Source: Bradyrhizobium symbiodeficiens (GTDB lineage Bacteria; Pseudomonadota; Alphaproteobacteria; Rhizobiales; Xanthobacteraceae). From it: a DNA stretch of 64,000 nucleotides. The notes beneath the pieces were generated by a model. It did no database searches and was not told the origin of the DNA. It was given only the letters and a program-made list of their open reading frames with translations. The translations under genes and the position numbers were made by a program. Below are positions 24,709-34,896 of the stretch, piece by piece (position 1 is the stretch's first letter; every line of letters starts with the position of its first letter). The DNA lies in assembly GCF_002266465.3 (NCBI RefSeq), contig NZ_CP029427.2:806001-870000 (forward strand). Direction: 5' to 3'.

Positions 24709-27700
24709 TCACTCCGCCGCCACCATCTGCTGCGTACGCCACTGACCGAGCAGTGCGCGGAGCGAGGCTGGCTTGACCGGCTTGTTGAGTACCGCGACCT
24801 TCTCCTCGCGGGCAGCCACCTGCACGGCGGGGCTGCGGTCGGCCGTGATCAGGATCGCAGGGATGGCGTCGCCGAAACGGCGGCGGATCTCGCGGATAGC
24901 GGCGATGCCGTTGCCGCGGTCGAGATGATAGTCGACCAGGAGGCCGGTGACGCGCCGTCCCGCCGTTTCGATGGCGGCGATCGCGCCTTGGGGATCGGCG
25001 ACCGCGATCACCTCGGCGTCCCAGGCCTTCAGCAGCGTGCGCATGCCGTCGAGGATCGCCGCGTCGTTCTCGATACAGACGATCAGGGCGCCCGAGATCG
25101 GCGTGCGCACCAGCGGCGTCGCGCTGGTCACGGCCGCGGTGTGGGTGATCGCTTTCGCCGTCGGCACCGTCACGGAGAACACCGAGCCGCCGCTTTTATT
25201 GCCGTCGATGGCGATGCCGTGCTTGAGCACGCGCGCCAGCCGTTCGACGATCGACAGGCCGAGTCCCAGCCCGCGCGCGATCCGCGCGCCCTGCTCGAGG
25301 CGGTGGAATTCCTTGAAGATCTCGCCGCGCTTGACCAAGGGGATGCCGACGCCAGTGTCGTAGACGCAGATCTTAAGCGAGGGACCCTGGCGGCGGCAGC
25401 CGACCAGCACACGGCCGCGCGGGGTATATTTGATCGCGTTCGAGATCAAGTTCTGAAGCAGGCGCCGCAGTAGCAGCCGATCGGACTCGACCGGCAGCGA
25501 GCAGGGCACGAAGGCGAGCTCCAGATTCTTGGCGCGTGCGCTCGGCGCGAACTCGATTTCCAGCGAGCGCATCAGATCGGCCATCTTGAAGCTCGAGATC
25601 GAGGTCGCCATCGCGCCGGCATCCAGCCGCGAGATGTCGAGCAGCGCGCCGAGGATTTCCTCGATCGCCTGCAGCGATTCGTCGATGTTCTCGACCAGCC
25701 GCGTCTCCTCGCCGCTGTGCTGGCGCTCGACCAGACTCGTGACATAGAGCCGCGCCGCGTTCAGCGGCTGGAGAATGTCGTGGCTGGCCGCCGCAAGGAA
25801 GCGTGTCTTGGAGATGCTGGCGTCTTCCGCCGCGCTCTTGGCCAATGCCAGCTCGGAGTTCAGCCGCGTCAGTTCCTCGGTGCGGTCGCGCACCCGCTTT
25901 TCCAGCGTCGCGTTGGCGCGCTCCAGCGCTTCCGCCGCCTCGAAGGTCGGCGTGACATCGGTAAAGGTGATGACGAAGCCGCTACCGGGCATGCGGTTGG
26001 TGAGCACCTCGATCACCATGTGGCGTTCCGGCAGGCGTTCCAGATATGGCTCGCTGTCGGTGGTGTAGGCGGCGAGACGCCGCTCCAGCATGGCCTCGCG
26101 CTCGACCGGGTCGTCCGGATCGCTCACGCCGATGAATTCCAGTATCTCGCGCAAGGGCGTGCCGAACTGGACGATGTGCGGGGGCACGTTGAGGAGATCG
26201 CCGAACTGCCGGTTGGAGCAGATCAGCTGCAGGTCGGCATCGAACACGGCGATGCCCTGGCGCACGTGGTTGAGCGCGGTCTGCAGGATCTCGCGGTTGA
26301 AATGCAGGGCCGCGTGCGAGTCGTCGAGCAGTTTGAGCGCGGCCTTCGCCGAGACCGTGCGCTTGCGCAGCAACAGCGACATCACGAGGCGCGAGGAGGC
26401 AGCGCCGATCGAGGAAGCGATCAAATGCTCGGCATGCTGCAACAGCTCGAAATCCGCGGGCGCTCCCGCCTCCAGACGAACGTTGCGCCGCGCGGAGAAT
26501 GCCTCGAAGGAATGCCGGGCGCGGTCGGGCCCGAGATATTGCGCCACCGTGGTCTGGATGTCCTGCACGGTGACGGTGGTGCGCCAGCGGCGGAAACTCG
26601 GCGAGATCGGTGCGAGCGTATTGGGCACGAACAGATCTGCCTGCAACAGCTCGATGGACGACGGCCTGCGTGCCAGCGACAGCAGTACATAGGTCAGGAT
26701 GTTGAGCGACAGCGACCAGATCACGCCGTGCATCAGCGGCGGCAGATCGGCGCCGAACAGCGCCTGCGGCCGCAGCGCCTCGATCCCGAACGGGCCGTGC
26801 TGCAGCAGCAGGATGCCCGATGTCGAGGTGTCCATGAAGCTCGGGATGAACAGCGTGTAGAGCCACACGACGAAGCCGACCAGCATGCCGCCGATCGCGC
26901 CGCGCGCCGTCGCGCGCCGCCACAGCAGTCCGCCGAAGAAGCTCGGTGCAAGCTGGGCGATCGCAGCAAAGGAGAGCAGGCCGATCGCCGCGAGCTGGGT
27001 ATTGCCGAGCGCGCGGTAGTAGAAATAGGCCATCACCATGATCGCGAAGATCGCGAGCCGCCGCGAGCGCAGCAGGAAGTCGCTGAAATCGGCGCCGCCG
27101 GTGCGCCCTTCCGGCCGCCGCTTCAGCACCAGCGGCACCACGAGATCGTTCGAGACCATGATGGAGAGCGCGACGCATTCGACGATCACCATCGCGGTCG
27201 CCGCCGAGAGGCCGCCGACGAAAATGGCGACGCTGAGAAGCCCCGCACCGCCCTCCATCGGCAGCGCCAGCACGTACATGTCGGGGTCGGCGGCGCCGAA
27301 CGGGAAGGTCACGAGGCCGGCGAGCGCGATCGGGATCACGAACAGGTTGATGGCGACGAGGTAGAGTGGGAACAGCCAGCGCGCGCGGCCGACCTCGGCA
27401 TCCGAGGAGTTCTCGACCACACTGACGTGGAACTGGCGCGGCAGCAGCATGATCGCGCAGAGCGACAGTAACGTCATGGTGAGGAAGTTGCCGATCGACG
27501 GCGAATAATTGATGGCGCGCACCGCCTCCGGCGTCTTCATGGCGCGCTCGATCAGTTCGTGCGGCGAGAACATCCAGAAGGTGACGAAGATGCCGGCGGC
27601 GAGGAAAGCGACCAGCTTGATGATGGATTCGGTCGCCACCGCCAGCATCAATCCGTGCTGGTGCTCGGTGGCGTCGGTCTGCCGGGTGCCGAACAGCACG

Positions 27701-28218
27701 GCGAAGGCCGCCATCGCCAGCGTCACCATCAGCGCGACGTCGCCGACGATCGGGATGTGGGAGAAGGCCTGGTCTTCGCTCAGGATCGTTTCGAGCGACG
27801 AGGCGACCGCCTTGAGCTGCAGCGCGATGTAGGGCACCGAGCCGATGATCGCGATCAGCGCCACGGTCGCCGCCACCGCCTGGCTCTTGCCGTAGCGGGC
27901 CCCTATGAAGTCGGCGATCGAGGTGATGTTGTTGGCTTTCGCCAGCTCGATCACGCGGCGGAGCACGCCGGCGCCGAGGCCGATCATCAGGATCGGGCCG
28001 ACATAGATGGCGAGGAAGTCGGTCGAGGTGCGGGTGGCGAAGCCGACCGAGCCGAAGAAGGTCCAGGAGGTGCAGTAGATCGCCAGCGAGAGCGGATAGA
28101 TCAGCCCGGAGGCACGGCCGCGCCCGGCCGGCGAGCGGCGGTCGCCATGGCTCGCCACCAGGAACAGGAAGCCGATATAGCCGAAGGCGGCGGCGATCAC
28201 GCCCCAGTCGTGCAGCAT
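24709..28218 (-). CDS. Hybrid histidine kinase with sodium/solute-symporter-like N-terminus and receiver domain
   Basis: The protein of about 1169 residues begins MLHDWGVIAAAFGYIGFLFL and carries a 12-13-helix SSS/PutP-like membrane region (residues ~1-500). A PAS segment (FDADLQLICSNRQFGDLL), a coiled coil, and HisKA with phospho-His in FLAAASHDILQPLNAARL follow. The HATPase domain has NLISNAIKYTPRG and LGLGLSIVERLARV. A C-terminal receiver (Asp in LLVDYHLDRGNG, Lys in VLNKPVKP) completes it. This is the CbrA/NahK-like transporter-kinase class that may sense nutrients while or instead of transporting. ATG at 28218 is preferred; 28263 is possible. The output regulator may be the orphan LuxR protein at 17955. 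Confidence 0.92.
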   Translation of the reverse strand: MLHDWGVIAAAFGYIGFLFLVASHGDRRSPAGRGRASGLIYPLSLAIYCTSWTFFGSVGFATRTSTDFLAIYVGPILMIGLGAGVLRRVIELAKANNITSIADFIGARYGKSQAVAATVALIAIIGSVPYIALQLKAVASSLETILSEDQAFSHIPIVGDVALMVTLAMAAFAVLFGTRQTDATEHQHGLMLAVATESIIKLVAFLAAGIFVTFWMFSPHELIERAMKTPEAVRAINYSPSIGNFLTMTLLSLCAIMLLPRQFHVSVVENSSDAEVGRARWLFPLYLVAINLFVIPIALAGLVTFPFGAADPDMYVLALPMEGGAGLLSVAIFVGGLSAATAMVIVECVALSIMVSNDLVVPLVLKRRPEGRTGGADFSDFLLRSRRLAIFAIMVMAYFYYRALGNTQLAAIGLLSFAAIAQLAPSFFGGLLWRRATARGAIGGMLVGFVVWLYTLFIPSFMDTSTSGILLLQHGPFGIEALRPQALFGADLPPLMHGVIWSLSLNILTYVLLSLARRPSSIELLQADLFVPNTLAPISPSFRRWRTTVTVQDIQTTVAQYLGPDRARHSFEAFSARRNVRLEAGAPADFELLQHAEHLIASSIGAASSRLVMSLLLRKRTVSAKAALKLLDDSHAALHFNREILQTALNHVRQGIAVFDADLQLICSNRQFGDLLNVPPHIVQFGTPLREILEFIGVSDPDDPVEREAMLERRLAAYTTDSEPYLERLPERHMVIEVLTNRMPGSGFVITFTDVTPTFEAAEALERANATLEKRVRDRTEELTRLNSELALAKSAAEDASISKTRFLAAASHDILQPLNAARLYVTSLVERQHSGEETRLVENIDESLQAIEEILGALLDISRLDAGAMATSISSFKMADLMRSLEIEFAPSARAKNLELAFVPCSLPVESDRLLLRRLLQNLISNAIKYTPRGRVLVGCRRQGPSLKICVYDTGVGIPLVKRGEIFKEFHRLEQGARIARGLGLGLSIVERLARVLKHGIAIDGNKSGGSVFSVTVPTAKAITHTAAVTSATPLVRTPISGALIVCIENDAAILDGMRTLLKAWDAEVIAVADPQGAIAAIETAGRRVTGLLVDYHLDRGNGIAAIREIRRRFGDAIPAILITADRSPAVQVAAREEKVAVLNKPVKPASLRALLGQWRTQQMVAAE

Positions 28219-28410
28219 GGCGAGGTGCGCTTCTCCCTGGGCGCCGACCGCGCCCGAGTTCATTTTCGCTGCAAATCTAGCGCGTTGGGCTGGGCGAGGC
28301 GACAGCGAAATGCCGGGAAAGGGGCGGGATCCGGGGTTGTCGTTAAGTTCGGAGAGAGTCCCTGTGCGGGACGCAGGGCTATCGCTTATGGGAGCCATTT
28401 CGCCGGTGGC

Positions 28411-28541
28411 CATCCTTCGAGACGCCCGCCGTTGGCGGGCCCTCAGGATGAGGACCGGGTGCGCGGCGCGAGTTTCCGCGAGCACCTATGCTGCTTTGCC
28501 TCATCTTGAGGAGACCGCGAAGCGGTCGTCTCGAAGGACGA
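28411..28541. repeat. Dispersed palindromic repeat, copy 1
   Basis: The element starts CATCCTTCGAGACGCCCGCC and ends CGTCTCGAAGGACGAGG, its near-complement, with inner arms CTCAGGATGAGG and CCTCATCTTGAGGAG. A copy with the same arms and a nearly identical centre (GAGCACC-ATGCTGCTT-GCCTCATC) lies at 48285-48414. Apparent reading frames here are translations of the repeat, not genes. Confidence 0.85.
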
Positions 28542-28623
28542 GGCGCGCGCTCAGGTCGTGCCAAGCGCCATCTGCCATAGCCCTGGTGTGGGACGCTAGA
28601 AGTGAGTTCGGAGAGGCGAAAGC

Positions 28624-29853
28624 CTATTCCGCCGCCATCGACTTTGCGCGCAGCGGCAGGCCGAGACGGTCCCACACTTGCAGCAGGGCTTCGGCGAGCT
28701 GATCGATCAGGCCGTCGTCGTGATAGGGCGAGGGCGTGATGCGCAGCCGCTCGCTGCCCTTGGCGACCGTCGGATAGTTGATCGGCTGGATGTAGATGCC
28801 GTGCTGCTCGAGCAGCAGGTCGGACGCCTGTTTACACTTCTCGGCATCGCCGATGAACAGCGGTACGATGTGGGTGTCGCTCGACATCACAGGCAGGCCG
28901 GCGGCGTTGAGGATCGCCTTGACGCGGGCGGCACGGTCCTGGTGGCGCTCGCGCTCCCAGCTTGAGGTCTTCAGATGCTTGATCGCGGCGGTCGCGGCCG
29001 AACAGATCGCCGGCGGCAGCGCGGTGGTGAAGATGAAGCCCGGCGCATAGGAACGCACGGCGTCGATGATCTGGCCGTTGGCGGCGATGTAGCCGCCGAG
29101 GCAGCCGAACGCTTTCGCCAGCGTGCCTTCGAGGATGTCGATGCGATGCATGACGCCGTCACGCTCGGCGATGCCGCCACCGCGCGGGCCGTACATGCCG
29201 ACCGCGTGGACCTCGTCGACATAGGTCATCGCGTCGTACTTCTCGGCGAGATCGCAGATCCTGGCGAGCGGAGCGACGTCACCGTCCATGGAATAGAGGC
29301 TTTCGCAGACGATCAGCTTCGGCCGCTTCGGGTCGGCCGCTTTCAACAGCTCCTCCAGATGCGCAACATCGTTGTGGCGGAACACGACCCGCTCGCAGCC
29401 GGACTGGCGGATGCCTTCGATCATCGAATTGTGGTTGAGCTCGTCCGAGAGGATGAGGCAGTTCGGAAGGAGTTTTGCGATGGTCGGGATGCCGGTCTGG
29501 TTCGAGACATAGCCCGAGGTGAACAGCAGCGCGGCTTCCTTGCCGTGGAGGTCGGCGAGTTCGGCTTCGAGCTGGACCAGCGGATGATGCGTGCCGGCGA
29601 TGTTGCGGGTGCCGCCGGCACCGGTGCCGACGCGCGTCGCGGTCTCGACCATGGCGCCAACCACTTTCGGGTGCTGGCCCATGCCGAGATAATCGTTGGA
29701 GCACCAGATCACGACGTCGCTCTTGCCCCTGGGCGAGTGCCAGACCGCGTGCGGGAATCGGCCGGCCGTGCGCTCGAGGTCGGCGAACACCCGGTAGCGG
29801 CGCTCGGCGTGGAGACGATCGAGGGCGGAATCGAAGAACTGGTTGTAATCCAT
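28624..29853 (-). CDS. hemA: 5-Aminolevulinate synthase
   Basis: The PLP enzyme condenses glycine and succinyl-CoA to 5-aminolevulinate, the first step of haem synthesis by the C4 route used by alphaproteobacteria. The 409-residue length is normal. Visible family motifs are the start [33 protein letters not shown], the glycine loop [37 protein letters not shown] and the PLP-lysine region [15 protein letters not shown] perfect TTGATC-CC-GATCAA palindrome lies 136 bp upstream of the start codon, consistent with the reported oxygen control of Bradyrhizobium hemA by FixK-type activators. No Cys-Pro haem regulatory motif is seen at the N-terminus. Confidence 0.97.
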   Translation of the reverse strand: MDYNQFFDSALDRLHAERRYRVFADLERTAGRFPHAVWHSPRGKSDVVIWCSNDYLGMGQHPKVVGAMVETATRVGTGAGGTRNIAGTHHPLVQLEAELADLHGKEAALLFTSGYVSNQTGIPTIAKLLPNCLILSDELNHNSMIEGIRQSGCERVVFRHNDVAHLEELLKAADPKRPKLIVCESLYSMDGDVAPLARICDLAEKYDAMTYVDEVHAVGMYGPRGGGIAERDGVMHRIDILEGTLAKAFGCLGGYIAANGQIIDAVRSYAPGFIFTTALPPAICSAATAAIKHLKTSSWERERHQDRAARVKAILNAAGLPVMSSDTHIVPLFIGDAEKCKQASDLLLEQHGIYIQPINYPTVAKGSERLRITPSPYHDDGLIDQLAEALLQVWDRLGLPLRAKSMAAE

Positions 29854-29988
29854 CGGCGAAACCTAAGACGGAACTGACCAAGAGGGCCGCATCTTCTTAG
29901 AGCTTTTCCAGCTCCAATGTCTATGCGCTATCCCACATTTGGCCGTGAGGAGCATTTGGGCAAAATGCCCTATCGTGCGATTTGAAAT

Positions 29989-30002
29989 TTGATCCCGATC
30001 AA
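29989..30002. promoter_or_regulatory. FixK2/FNR-type box upstream of hemA
   Basis: TTGATCCCGATCAA is a perfect 14-bp palindrome apart from the central pair and matches the FixK2/FNR consensus TTG-N8-CAA. It lies in the 338-bp divergent region between hemA (start 29853) and aroQ (start 30192). The rest of that region shows a short dyad (GGGCAAAATGCCC at 29958-29970) and no gene. Low-oxygen activation of hemA is the expected role; an effect on aroQ cannot be excluded. Confidence 0.8.
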
Positions 30003-30191
30003 GTTTGCGCAACATATGATGTTGCTCTGCAGCATCCGCGGGGGGGCGGATTCTGGCCAGCTCGGTCTTCCTTGGCGGCCCGGCACGCGCTTTCCTTGAC
30101 GCTGCTGCCGGCCCGATCGATCCGAATTTCGCAGCGCATGCGCCATTTGCCCGGAGAGCATGCTCAACCAGGTCTTCGAAAGGACCCTTCC

Positions 30192-30623
30192 ATGAAGCGC
30201 GTGATGATCCTCAACGGTCCCAATCTCAACATGCTCGGCATCCGCGAGCCGCACATCTACGGCACCACGACACTCGCCGAGGTCAACGCGGGCTGCGAGG
30301 CGGCTGCCGCACCGCTCGGGCTCCAGCTCGCCTTCCACCAATCCAACCATGAAGGCGTGCTGGTCGACCTGATCCAGTCGGCGCGGCAGGACGCCGATGC
30401 GATCGTCATCAATCCGGCGGGCCTCTCCTTCACCTCGGTCTCGATCATGGACGCGATCAAGACGTTCGAAGGTCCGGTGCTGGAAGTCCACATCTCCAAC
30501 ATCCACGCCCGCGACGAATATCATCGGCACTCGAAGATCTCGTTCGTGGCGACCGGGGTGATTTGTGGGCTGGGCCCGTTCGGCTACATCGCGGCGCTGC
30601 ACGCGATTGCGAACATGAAGTGA
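30192..30623 (+). CDS. aroQ: Type II 3-dehydroquinate dehydratase
   Basis: The enzyme removes water from 3-dehydroquinate in the shikimate pathway. The 143-residue protein has the type II signature: ILNGPNLNMLGIREPHIYG with the catalytic Tyr, HQSNHEGVLVDLIQ, NPAGLSFTSVS and EVHISNIHARDEYHRHS carrying the catalytic His. In the active-site loop the usual R-x-x-x-Y spacing is kept. ATG at 30192 (MKRVMILNGPN) is the clear start, although the frame is open for another 210 bases upstream. In many alphaproteobacteria accBC follows; here a convergent MBL-fold gene follows instead. Confidence 0.95.
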   Translation: MKRVMILNGPNLNMLGIREPHIYGTTTLAEVNAGCEAAAAPLGLQLAFHQSNHEGVLVDLIQSARQDADAIVINPAGLSFTSVSIMDAIKTFEGPVLEVHISNIHARDEYHRHSKISFVATGVICGLGPFGYIAALHAIANMK

Positions 30624-30662
30624 GTCTGCTCCCTCGCCCCGCTTGCGCGAGAGGAGGAGACA

Positions 30663-31724
30663 TCACGTCGTCTTGAACTGCAGCACGCCGTCCTTCGTCT
30701 CCGCCGTCAGCCGGCCCTCGACGATCATGTAGTTGACGTGGGCGACCAGTTCGCCGGCGGCAAAGCCCATCTGGTGCTCGTCGAGCACGTGCTTGTTGAA
30801 CACGACGGGCACCAGGGCGCGCGAGGTCTGCGGCACCTCGCGGCAGGCTTCCGCGATCAGGCGGCAGCGCTCTTCATGGTGGTCGGCGAGCTGCTTGATG
30901 CGGGTCTTCAATCCGTAGAACGGCACGCCGTGGCCGGGCAGCACCAGCACGTCATAGGGCAGCGTCGTGGTGAGGCTGGCGAGCGAGGCCAAATATTCGC
31001 CGAGCGAGTTCTGGTCGGGCTCGACCGCCCAGACGCTGACATTGGGCGAGATCTTGCTCAGCACCTGGTCGGCGGCGAGGAACAGCTTGTCGTCGGCGCA
31101 ATACAGCATCACCTGGTCGAGCGCGTGGCCGCCGCCCGTGATCACCTTGAAGCGGCGCGTTCCGATCACGACGTCCTCGCCGTGCGAGATGCGGCGGTAG
31201 GAGGGCGGCAGCACCGAAACGCGCTTGAGATAATCCTGGCCGCGGCCCAGCAGCTTTTCGGTGAGCGACTCGTCCATGCCGTGGCGGCGGAAGAACAGCC
31301 GCTGCGCTTCCTGCCGCTCCGCGGTGCCGCGGTTCTGGTGATAGACCGATTGCAGATACTCGACCTGCGACATCACCAGCGGGCAGCTGAACCGCTCGAC
31401 CACCCAGCCTGCAAGGCCGACATGGTCGGGATGGGAGTGGGTGACGATCAGGCGCGTGATGTGGACGCCCTTCAGCGGTCCGTCGAACAGCTTGGTCCAG
31501 GCCTCGATCGTCTCCTCGTTGCCGAAGCCGGTATCCACCATCGCATAGCCGTCGCCGTCGGCGACCAGGTAGATGTTCACGTGGTTGAGGCGGAACGGCA
31601 GCTTCAGCCGCGCCCACAACACGCCGGGCCTGACCTCGACGACCTCGTCGTGGCCGGGATGCTGTTCCCAGGGATAGCGCAGGGCCTCGGCCGAGGACTG
31701 CGCGGTGTCGGTTTTCGCGTTCAT
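30663..31724 (-). CDS. MBL-fold metallohydrolase
   Basis: The 353-residue protein has the zinc motif HSHPDHVG in RLIVTHSHPDHVGLAGW, preceded by MVDTGFGNEETI and followed by a second conserved His/Asp region (GGGHALDQVMLYCADDKLFLAADQVL). The C-terminal part (LAGWVV... to the last 60 residues) resembles the winged-helix tail found in LACTB2-like members. Such enzymes hydrolyse thioesters, lactones or RNA; the substrate is not predictable here. It has no signal peptide, so it is cytoplasmic. It converges on aroQ with a 39-bp gap. Confidence 0.88.
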   Translation of the reverse strand: MNAKTDTAQSSAEALRYPWEQHPGHDEVVEVRPGVLWARLKLPFRLNHVNIYLVADGDGYAMVDTGFGNEETIEAWTKLFDGPLKGVHITRLIVTHSHPDHVGLAGWVVERFSCPLVMSQVEYLQSVYHQNRGTAERQEAQRLFFRRHGMDESLTEKLLGRGQDYLKRVSVLPPSYRRISHGEDVVIGTRRFKVITGGGHALDQVMLYCADDKLFLAADQVLSKISPNVSVWAVEPDQNSLGEYLASLASLTTTLPYDVLVLPGHGVPFYGLKTRIKQLADHHEERCRLIAEACREVPQTSRALVPVVFNKHVLDEHQMGFAAGELVAHVNYMIVEGRLTAETKDGVLQFKTT

Positions 31725-31813
31725 GCTATCGGCTTAAACCCAGTGCGACCGGGGCGCCAGCCGAAAAAGGCTAGGCGGCCCGCCCGCATGGCGGTCATTC
31801 CGGGCAGTTTTCC

Positions 31814-31844
31814 GTAGCCCGGATTACGCTGCCATCCGGGCTAC
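31814..31844. repeat. Short palindromic repeat (GTAGCCCGGAT family)
   Basis: An 11-bp perfect inverted repeat (GTAGCCCGGAT / ATCCGGGCTAC) encloses a 9-base loop. Hairpins of this wording are common between Bradyrhizobium genes. It lies 12 bp after the chemoreceptor stop (minus strand) and could act as its 3'-end structure. Confidence 0.65.
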
Positions 31845-31855
31845 CGACGAACGGC

Positions 31856-34006
31856 TTACGCCGCCCGCATGTTGTTGAGGAACGCGTCGATCTCTCCGCG
31901 CAGCATGTCGGCTTCGCGCCGGAGTGCGTCGGAGGCGCCCAGCACTTCGTTCGCCGCGGCACCGGCTTCGGCGGATGCGGTGGAGACGCCGACGATGTTG
32001 CTGGAGACTTCGCTGGTGCCGCCGGCCGCGTGCTGGATGTTGCGGGCGATTTCGCGGGTGGCCGCGCCCTGCTCCTCGACCGCGGCCGCGATGGTCGTGG
32101 TCACGTCGTCGATCTCGCCGATGATCCGGCCGATGCCCTGGATGGCGCCGACAGCCGAGGTCGTGATGTTCTGCATGCTGGCGATCTGGGCGCGGATCTC
32201 TTCCGTCGCCTTGGCGGTCTGGCTGGCGAGGCTCTTCACCTCGGAGGCGACCACCGCGAAGCCGCGGCCGGCTTCGCCCGCACGCGCCGCCTCGATGGTG
32301 GCGTTGAGCGCGAGCAGGTTGGTCTGCGAGGCGATGGTCTGGATCAGGTCGACCACGACGCTGATGCGGCTCGCGCTGTCTGCGAGGCTCTGCACCGTGG
32401 CGTCGGTCGCCCCCGCCTCGTCGACCGCCTTCTTGGCGATCGCGGCAGAGGTCACGACCTGCTTGCTGATTTCCTCGATCGAGGACGACAGCTGCTCGGT
32501 GCCCGACGATACGGTCTGCACGTTGACCGAGGTCTCCTCGGCGGCGGAGGCGACCGCGTTGACCAGCGCGTTGGACTGGTCGGCGGTGGTCGACATGCTC
32601 TGCGCGGTCGACTGCATCGAATTGGCCGACTGCGCCAGATTCTCGAGCGCCGAGCGCACCGTGTTTTCGAATTCGGCGATCCTGGCTTCCATGCGCGCGG
32701 CCCGCTCCGCCTTGGCGATCCGGTCCTTCTCCTGCTCGCCGGCGAGCGCCCGGGCTTCGATCATGCTGTCGCGGAACACGGTCAGCGTTTCCTTCATCAC
32801 GCCGATCTCGTCGTTCTGCCGGGAGCGGACGATCTCGGTGTCGAGGTCGCCGGCCGAGAGCAGCTGCATGGCGTGCTGAAGCTCACGGATGCGGCGCAGG
32901 ATGTTGCGGCCCACATAGAGCCAGACGAACAGCGCCGAGCCGACCAGCATCAAGGCCCCCAGCGCCAGCATCACGGTCGTCGCGAGCGAGGTCTCCTGCT
33001 GCGCCTGAGAGGTCGAGGCGTTGGTCTCCTTCTGCACGCCGTCGACGAGCTGCTGCACGCTGATGCCGAGGCCGACATTGAGCTTGCGGGTCTCGTCCAG
33101 GATGGTCTGGCCGTAGTCGACCGAGTCGAGCTCCTTCTCACGCAGGTTGAACACGCCGGTCTTGCCGGTGCCGAGCGCGAGCAGTTTCTCCGCCGTCTCG
33201 CGCAGCATCTTGTTGCCCTGGTTGTCGGGCAGCAGATCGAGGTTGGAGCGCAGGCGGCCCTGGGCCGTCTTGAATTCCTTCTGGATGTCGTCGAGCTTGT
33301 CGCTGGTGTTGGCCGACAGCGCCGCGCTCATGTCGGCGGCGGCGAGATTGCCGCTGGCGACGACGTTGCCGAGCTGGCCGACGGTCTGCGCGGCGTCGTT
33401 GGCATCCGCGGCGGACAGGTCGGCCGAGCCGAGAATGGCATTGACCCGGGTCTGGGCGTCCAGCATGGCCGGGCTGGCCGCGCCGACGAAGGCGCCTTGC
33501 GCGTTGCGGAGCGCGTCATATTGCTTGTCGTGAAGGGCGGCAATGTCCAGCCGTTCGCGGGCGGCCTTGGCCAGGCTCTGGGCCGCTTCGTTGATGCTCT
33601 TCATCGTTTCGCTGAGGCCGGCGACGACGGTCTTATCACCGCCGAGCTGGATGATCTCGGTCAACTTCTGCTGGGTCTGCTCCTGCAATTCCTTGAGCTT
33701 CTTGGTACGCTCGTTCAGGGCTTCCTCGTTTTGCGCCGCGAGCAGGGCCGGTCCCTGTGCCGCAAGGCTCGCACTCAGTGCCGACAATTGCAGGCTGGCG
33801 GCAAGGCGCGGAATGTCCCGTCCGCTCAGTTCGGTCATCCGTCCGCCGAGATTCTGCAGCGCCAGGCCGGCGCCAGCCGCGATCACGAGGCCCATGCCCG
33901 CGACCACCGCAAAGGCCGCGAACAGGCTGCCACGCACGCCCCAGGCCGGCAGCTTGAAGCGAGGCAGAAAACGGCCCAAGCGGCCAAGTCCCAGACGGAT
34001 CGCCAT
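31856..34006 (-). CDS. Methyl-accepting chemotaxis protein
   Basis: The 716-residue receptor has an N-terminal membrane helix ([25 protein letters not shown]), a large helical periplasmic sensor domain (~300 residues), a second helix ([23 protein letters not shown]), a HAMP domain ([21 protein letters not shown]) and a cytoplasmic signalling coiled coil. The tip sequence [31 protein letters not shown] block ([20 protein letters not shown]) is canonical. ATG at 34006 ([13 protein letters not shown]) follows a GGGGGA ribosome site. The ligand is unknown; no che genes are adjacent, so it feeds a pathway encoded elsewhere. Confidence 0.95.
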   Translation of the reverse strand: MAIRLGLGRLGRFLPRFKLPAWGVRGSLFAAFAVVAGMGLVIAAGAGLALQNLGGRMTELSGRDIPRLAASLQLSALSASLAAQGPALLAAQNEEALNERTKKLKELQEQTQQKLTEIIQLGGDKTVVAGLSETMKSINEAAQSLAKAARERLDIAALHDKQYDALRNAQGAFVGAASPAMLDAQTRVNAILGSADLSAADANDAAQTVGQLGNVVASGNLAAADMSAALSANTSDKLDDIQKEFKTAQGRLRSNLDLLPDNQGNKMLRETAEKLLALGTGKTGVFNLREKELDSVDYGQTILDETRKLNVGLGISVQQLVDGVQKETNASTSQAQQETSLATTVMLALGALMLVGSALFVWLYVGRNILRRIRELQHAMQLLSAGDLDTEIVRSRQNDEIGVMKETLTVFRDSMIEARALAGEQEKDRIAKAERAARMEARIAEFENTVRSALENLAQSANSMQSTAQSMSTTADQSNALVNAVASAAEETSVNVQTVSSGTEQLSSSIEEISKQVVTSAAIAKKAVDEAGATDATVQSLADSASRISVVVDLIQTIASQTNLLALNATIEAARAGEAGRGFAVVASEVKSLASQTAKATEEIRAQIASMQNITTSAVGAIQGIGRIIGEIDDVTTTIAAAVEEQGAATREIARNIQHAAGGTSEVSSNIVGVSTASAEAGAAANEVLGASDALRREADMLRGEIDAFLNNMRAA

Positions 34007-34110
34007 CGAAATTCCCCCAACATTCTTGCTTCTGGTTGTGGCCGGCAGTATCCGCACCGCGGGTTAAGAATTCGCAATCTCCGCAAACGGTTGCACCAAT
34101 TCCGCAGAGC

Positions 34111-34142
34111 GAAAAAGAAAGGGCCGGCGAAATCGCCGGCCC
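34111..34142 (-). terminator. Rho-independent terminator of the beta-barrel protein gene
   Basis: On the minus strand a 9-bp stem (GGGCCGGCG / CGCCGGCCC) with a 4-base loop is followed by TTTCTTTTT. It starts about 28 bp past the stop of the outer-membrane protein gene. Confidence 0.8.
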
Positions 34143-34170
34143 CCGGTCACGGTAAGGTCGTGGTAACCGA

Positions 34171-34896
34171 TCAGTAACGCGCGACGGCCGGGCTTGCCCA
34201 GTTGAAGCGGTAGTTGAGGCCCGCCTTGATGGTGTGGTCGTCGGTGGTGAAGCTGCCGGTGCCCGTGAGCGGGCCGCCGGTGAAGCTCGCGTCGCCGAAA
34301 TTGTAGTACTGGTACTCGGCCTTGGCCGACCAGTTCGGGGCGAACATGTATTCGAGACCGGCGCCGACGGTGTAACCGTTGCGGTGATCGCCGGTGATGA
34401 CGAAGGCGGCCGGCACGCCGCCGACGGTCACCTTCTCGTTGTTGTCCGAATAGGCGTAGCCGCCCTTCACGTAGACGAGGCCGGGGCCCCAGGTATAGCC
34501 GACGCGGCCGGTGATCGAGCCGAGGCCACGCTGGTCGTTGGTATAGGCGATGCCGCCCGGAAACACGGCGCCGACGCTGCCGGAGAGCCAGGAATACTGG
34601 CCTTCGACGCCGACCAGGAAGTTCGGGTGGAACTGCCAGTCCGCACCGACCTGCACGCCGCCGAGGAAACGGCCGTTGCCGTTGTTGCCGGTGGAGAGGC
34701 CGCTGAAATTGTTGTCGCTGGAGAACGCGCCGCCGATATGACCGCCGACATAGAAGCCGGTCCAGTTGTAGATCGGCGCGGCATAGGCCGGCGCGGGCGA
34801 CTTGTAATAGTTGCGGTTGCCGAGATCGGCACCGACGGCCGGCGCAGCCGCGCCCACCACGAGCAGCGCAACGGTCGCAAACAGAATCTTCTTCAT
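34171..34896 (-). CDS. Outer-membrane beta-barrel protein (RopB/Omp31/Omp25-like)
   Basis: The 241-residue protein has a signal peptide (MKKILFATVALLVVGAAAPAVGA), then ADLGNRNYYKSPAPAYAAPIYNWTGFYVGGHIGG, the standard entry into rhizobial Omp25/Omp31-type barrels. Alternating strands follow (GVQVGADWQFHPNFLVGVEGQY, RGLGSITGRVGYTWGPGLVYVKGGYAY) and the C-terminus is HTIKAGLNYRFNW, with an aromatic near the end. These are abundant structural or immunoreactive outer-membrane proteins. ATG at 34896 is chosen over 34914 because it starts the signal peptide cleanly. It is followed by its own terminator. Confidence 0.92.
   Translation of the reverse strand: MKKILFATVALLVVGAAAPAVGADLGNRNYYKSPAPAYAAPIYNWTGFYVGGHIGGAFSSDNNFSGLSTGNNGNGRFLGGVQVGADWQFHPNFLVGVEGQYSWLSGSVGAVFPGGIAYTNDQRGLGSITGRVGYTWGPGLVYVKGGYAYSDNNEKVTVGGVPAAFVITGDHRNGYTVGAGLEYMFAPNWSAKAEYQYYNFGDASFTGGPLTGTGSFTTDDHTIKAGLNYRFNWASPAVARY

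Noticed and set aside
28379..28675. Open frame over the palindromic repeat upstream of the hybrid kinase
   Set aside because: It is a translation of the repeat and its flanks.
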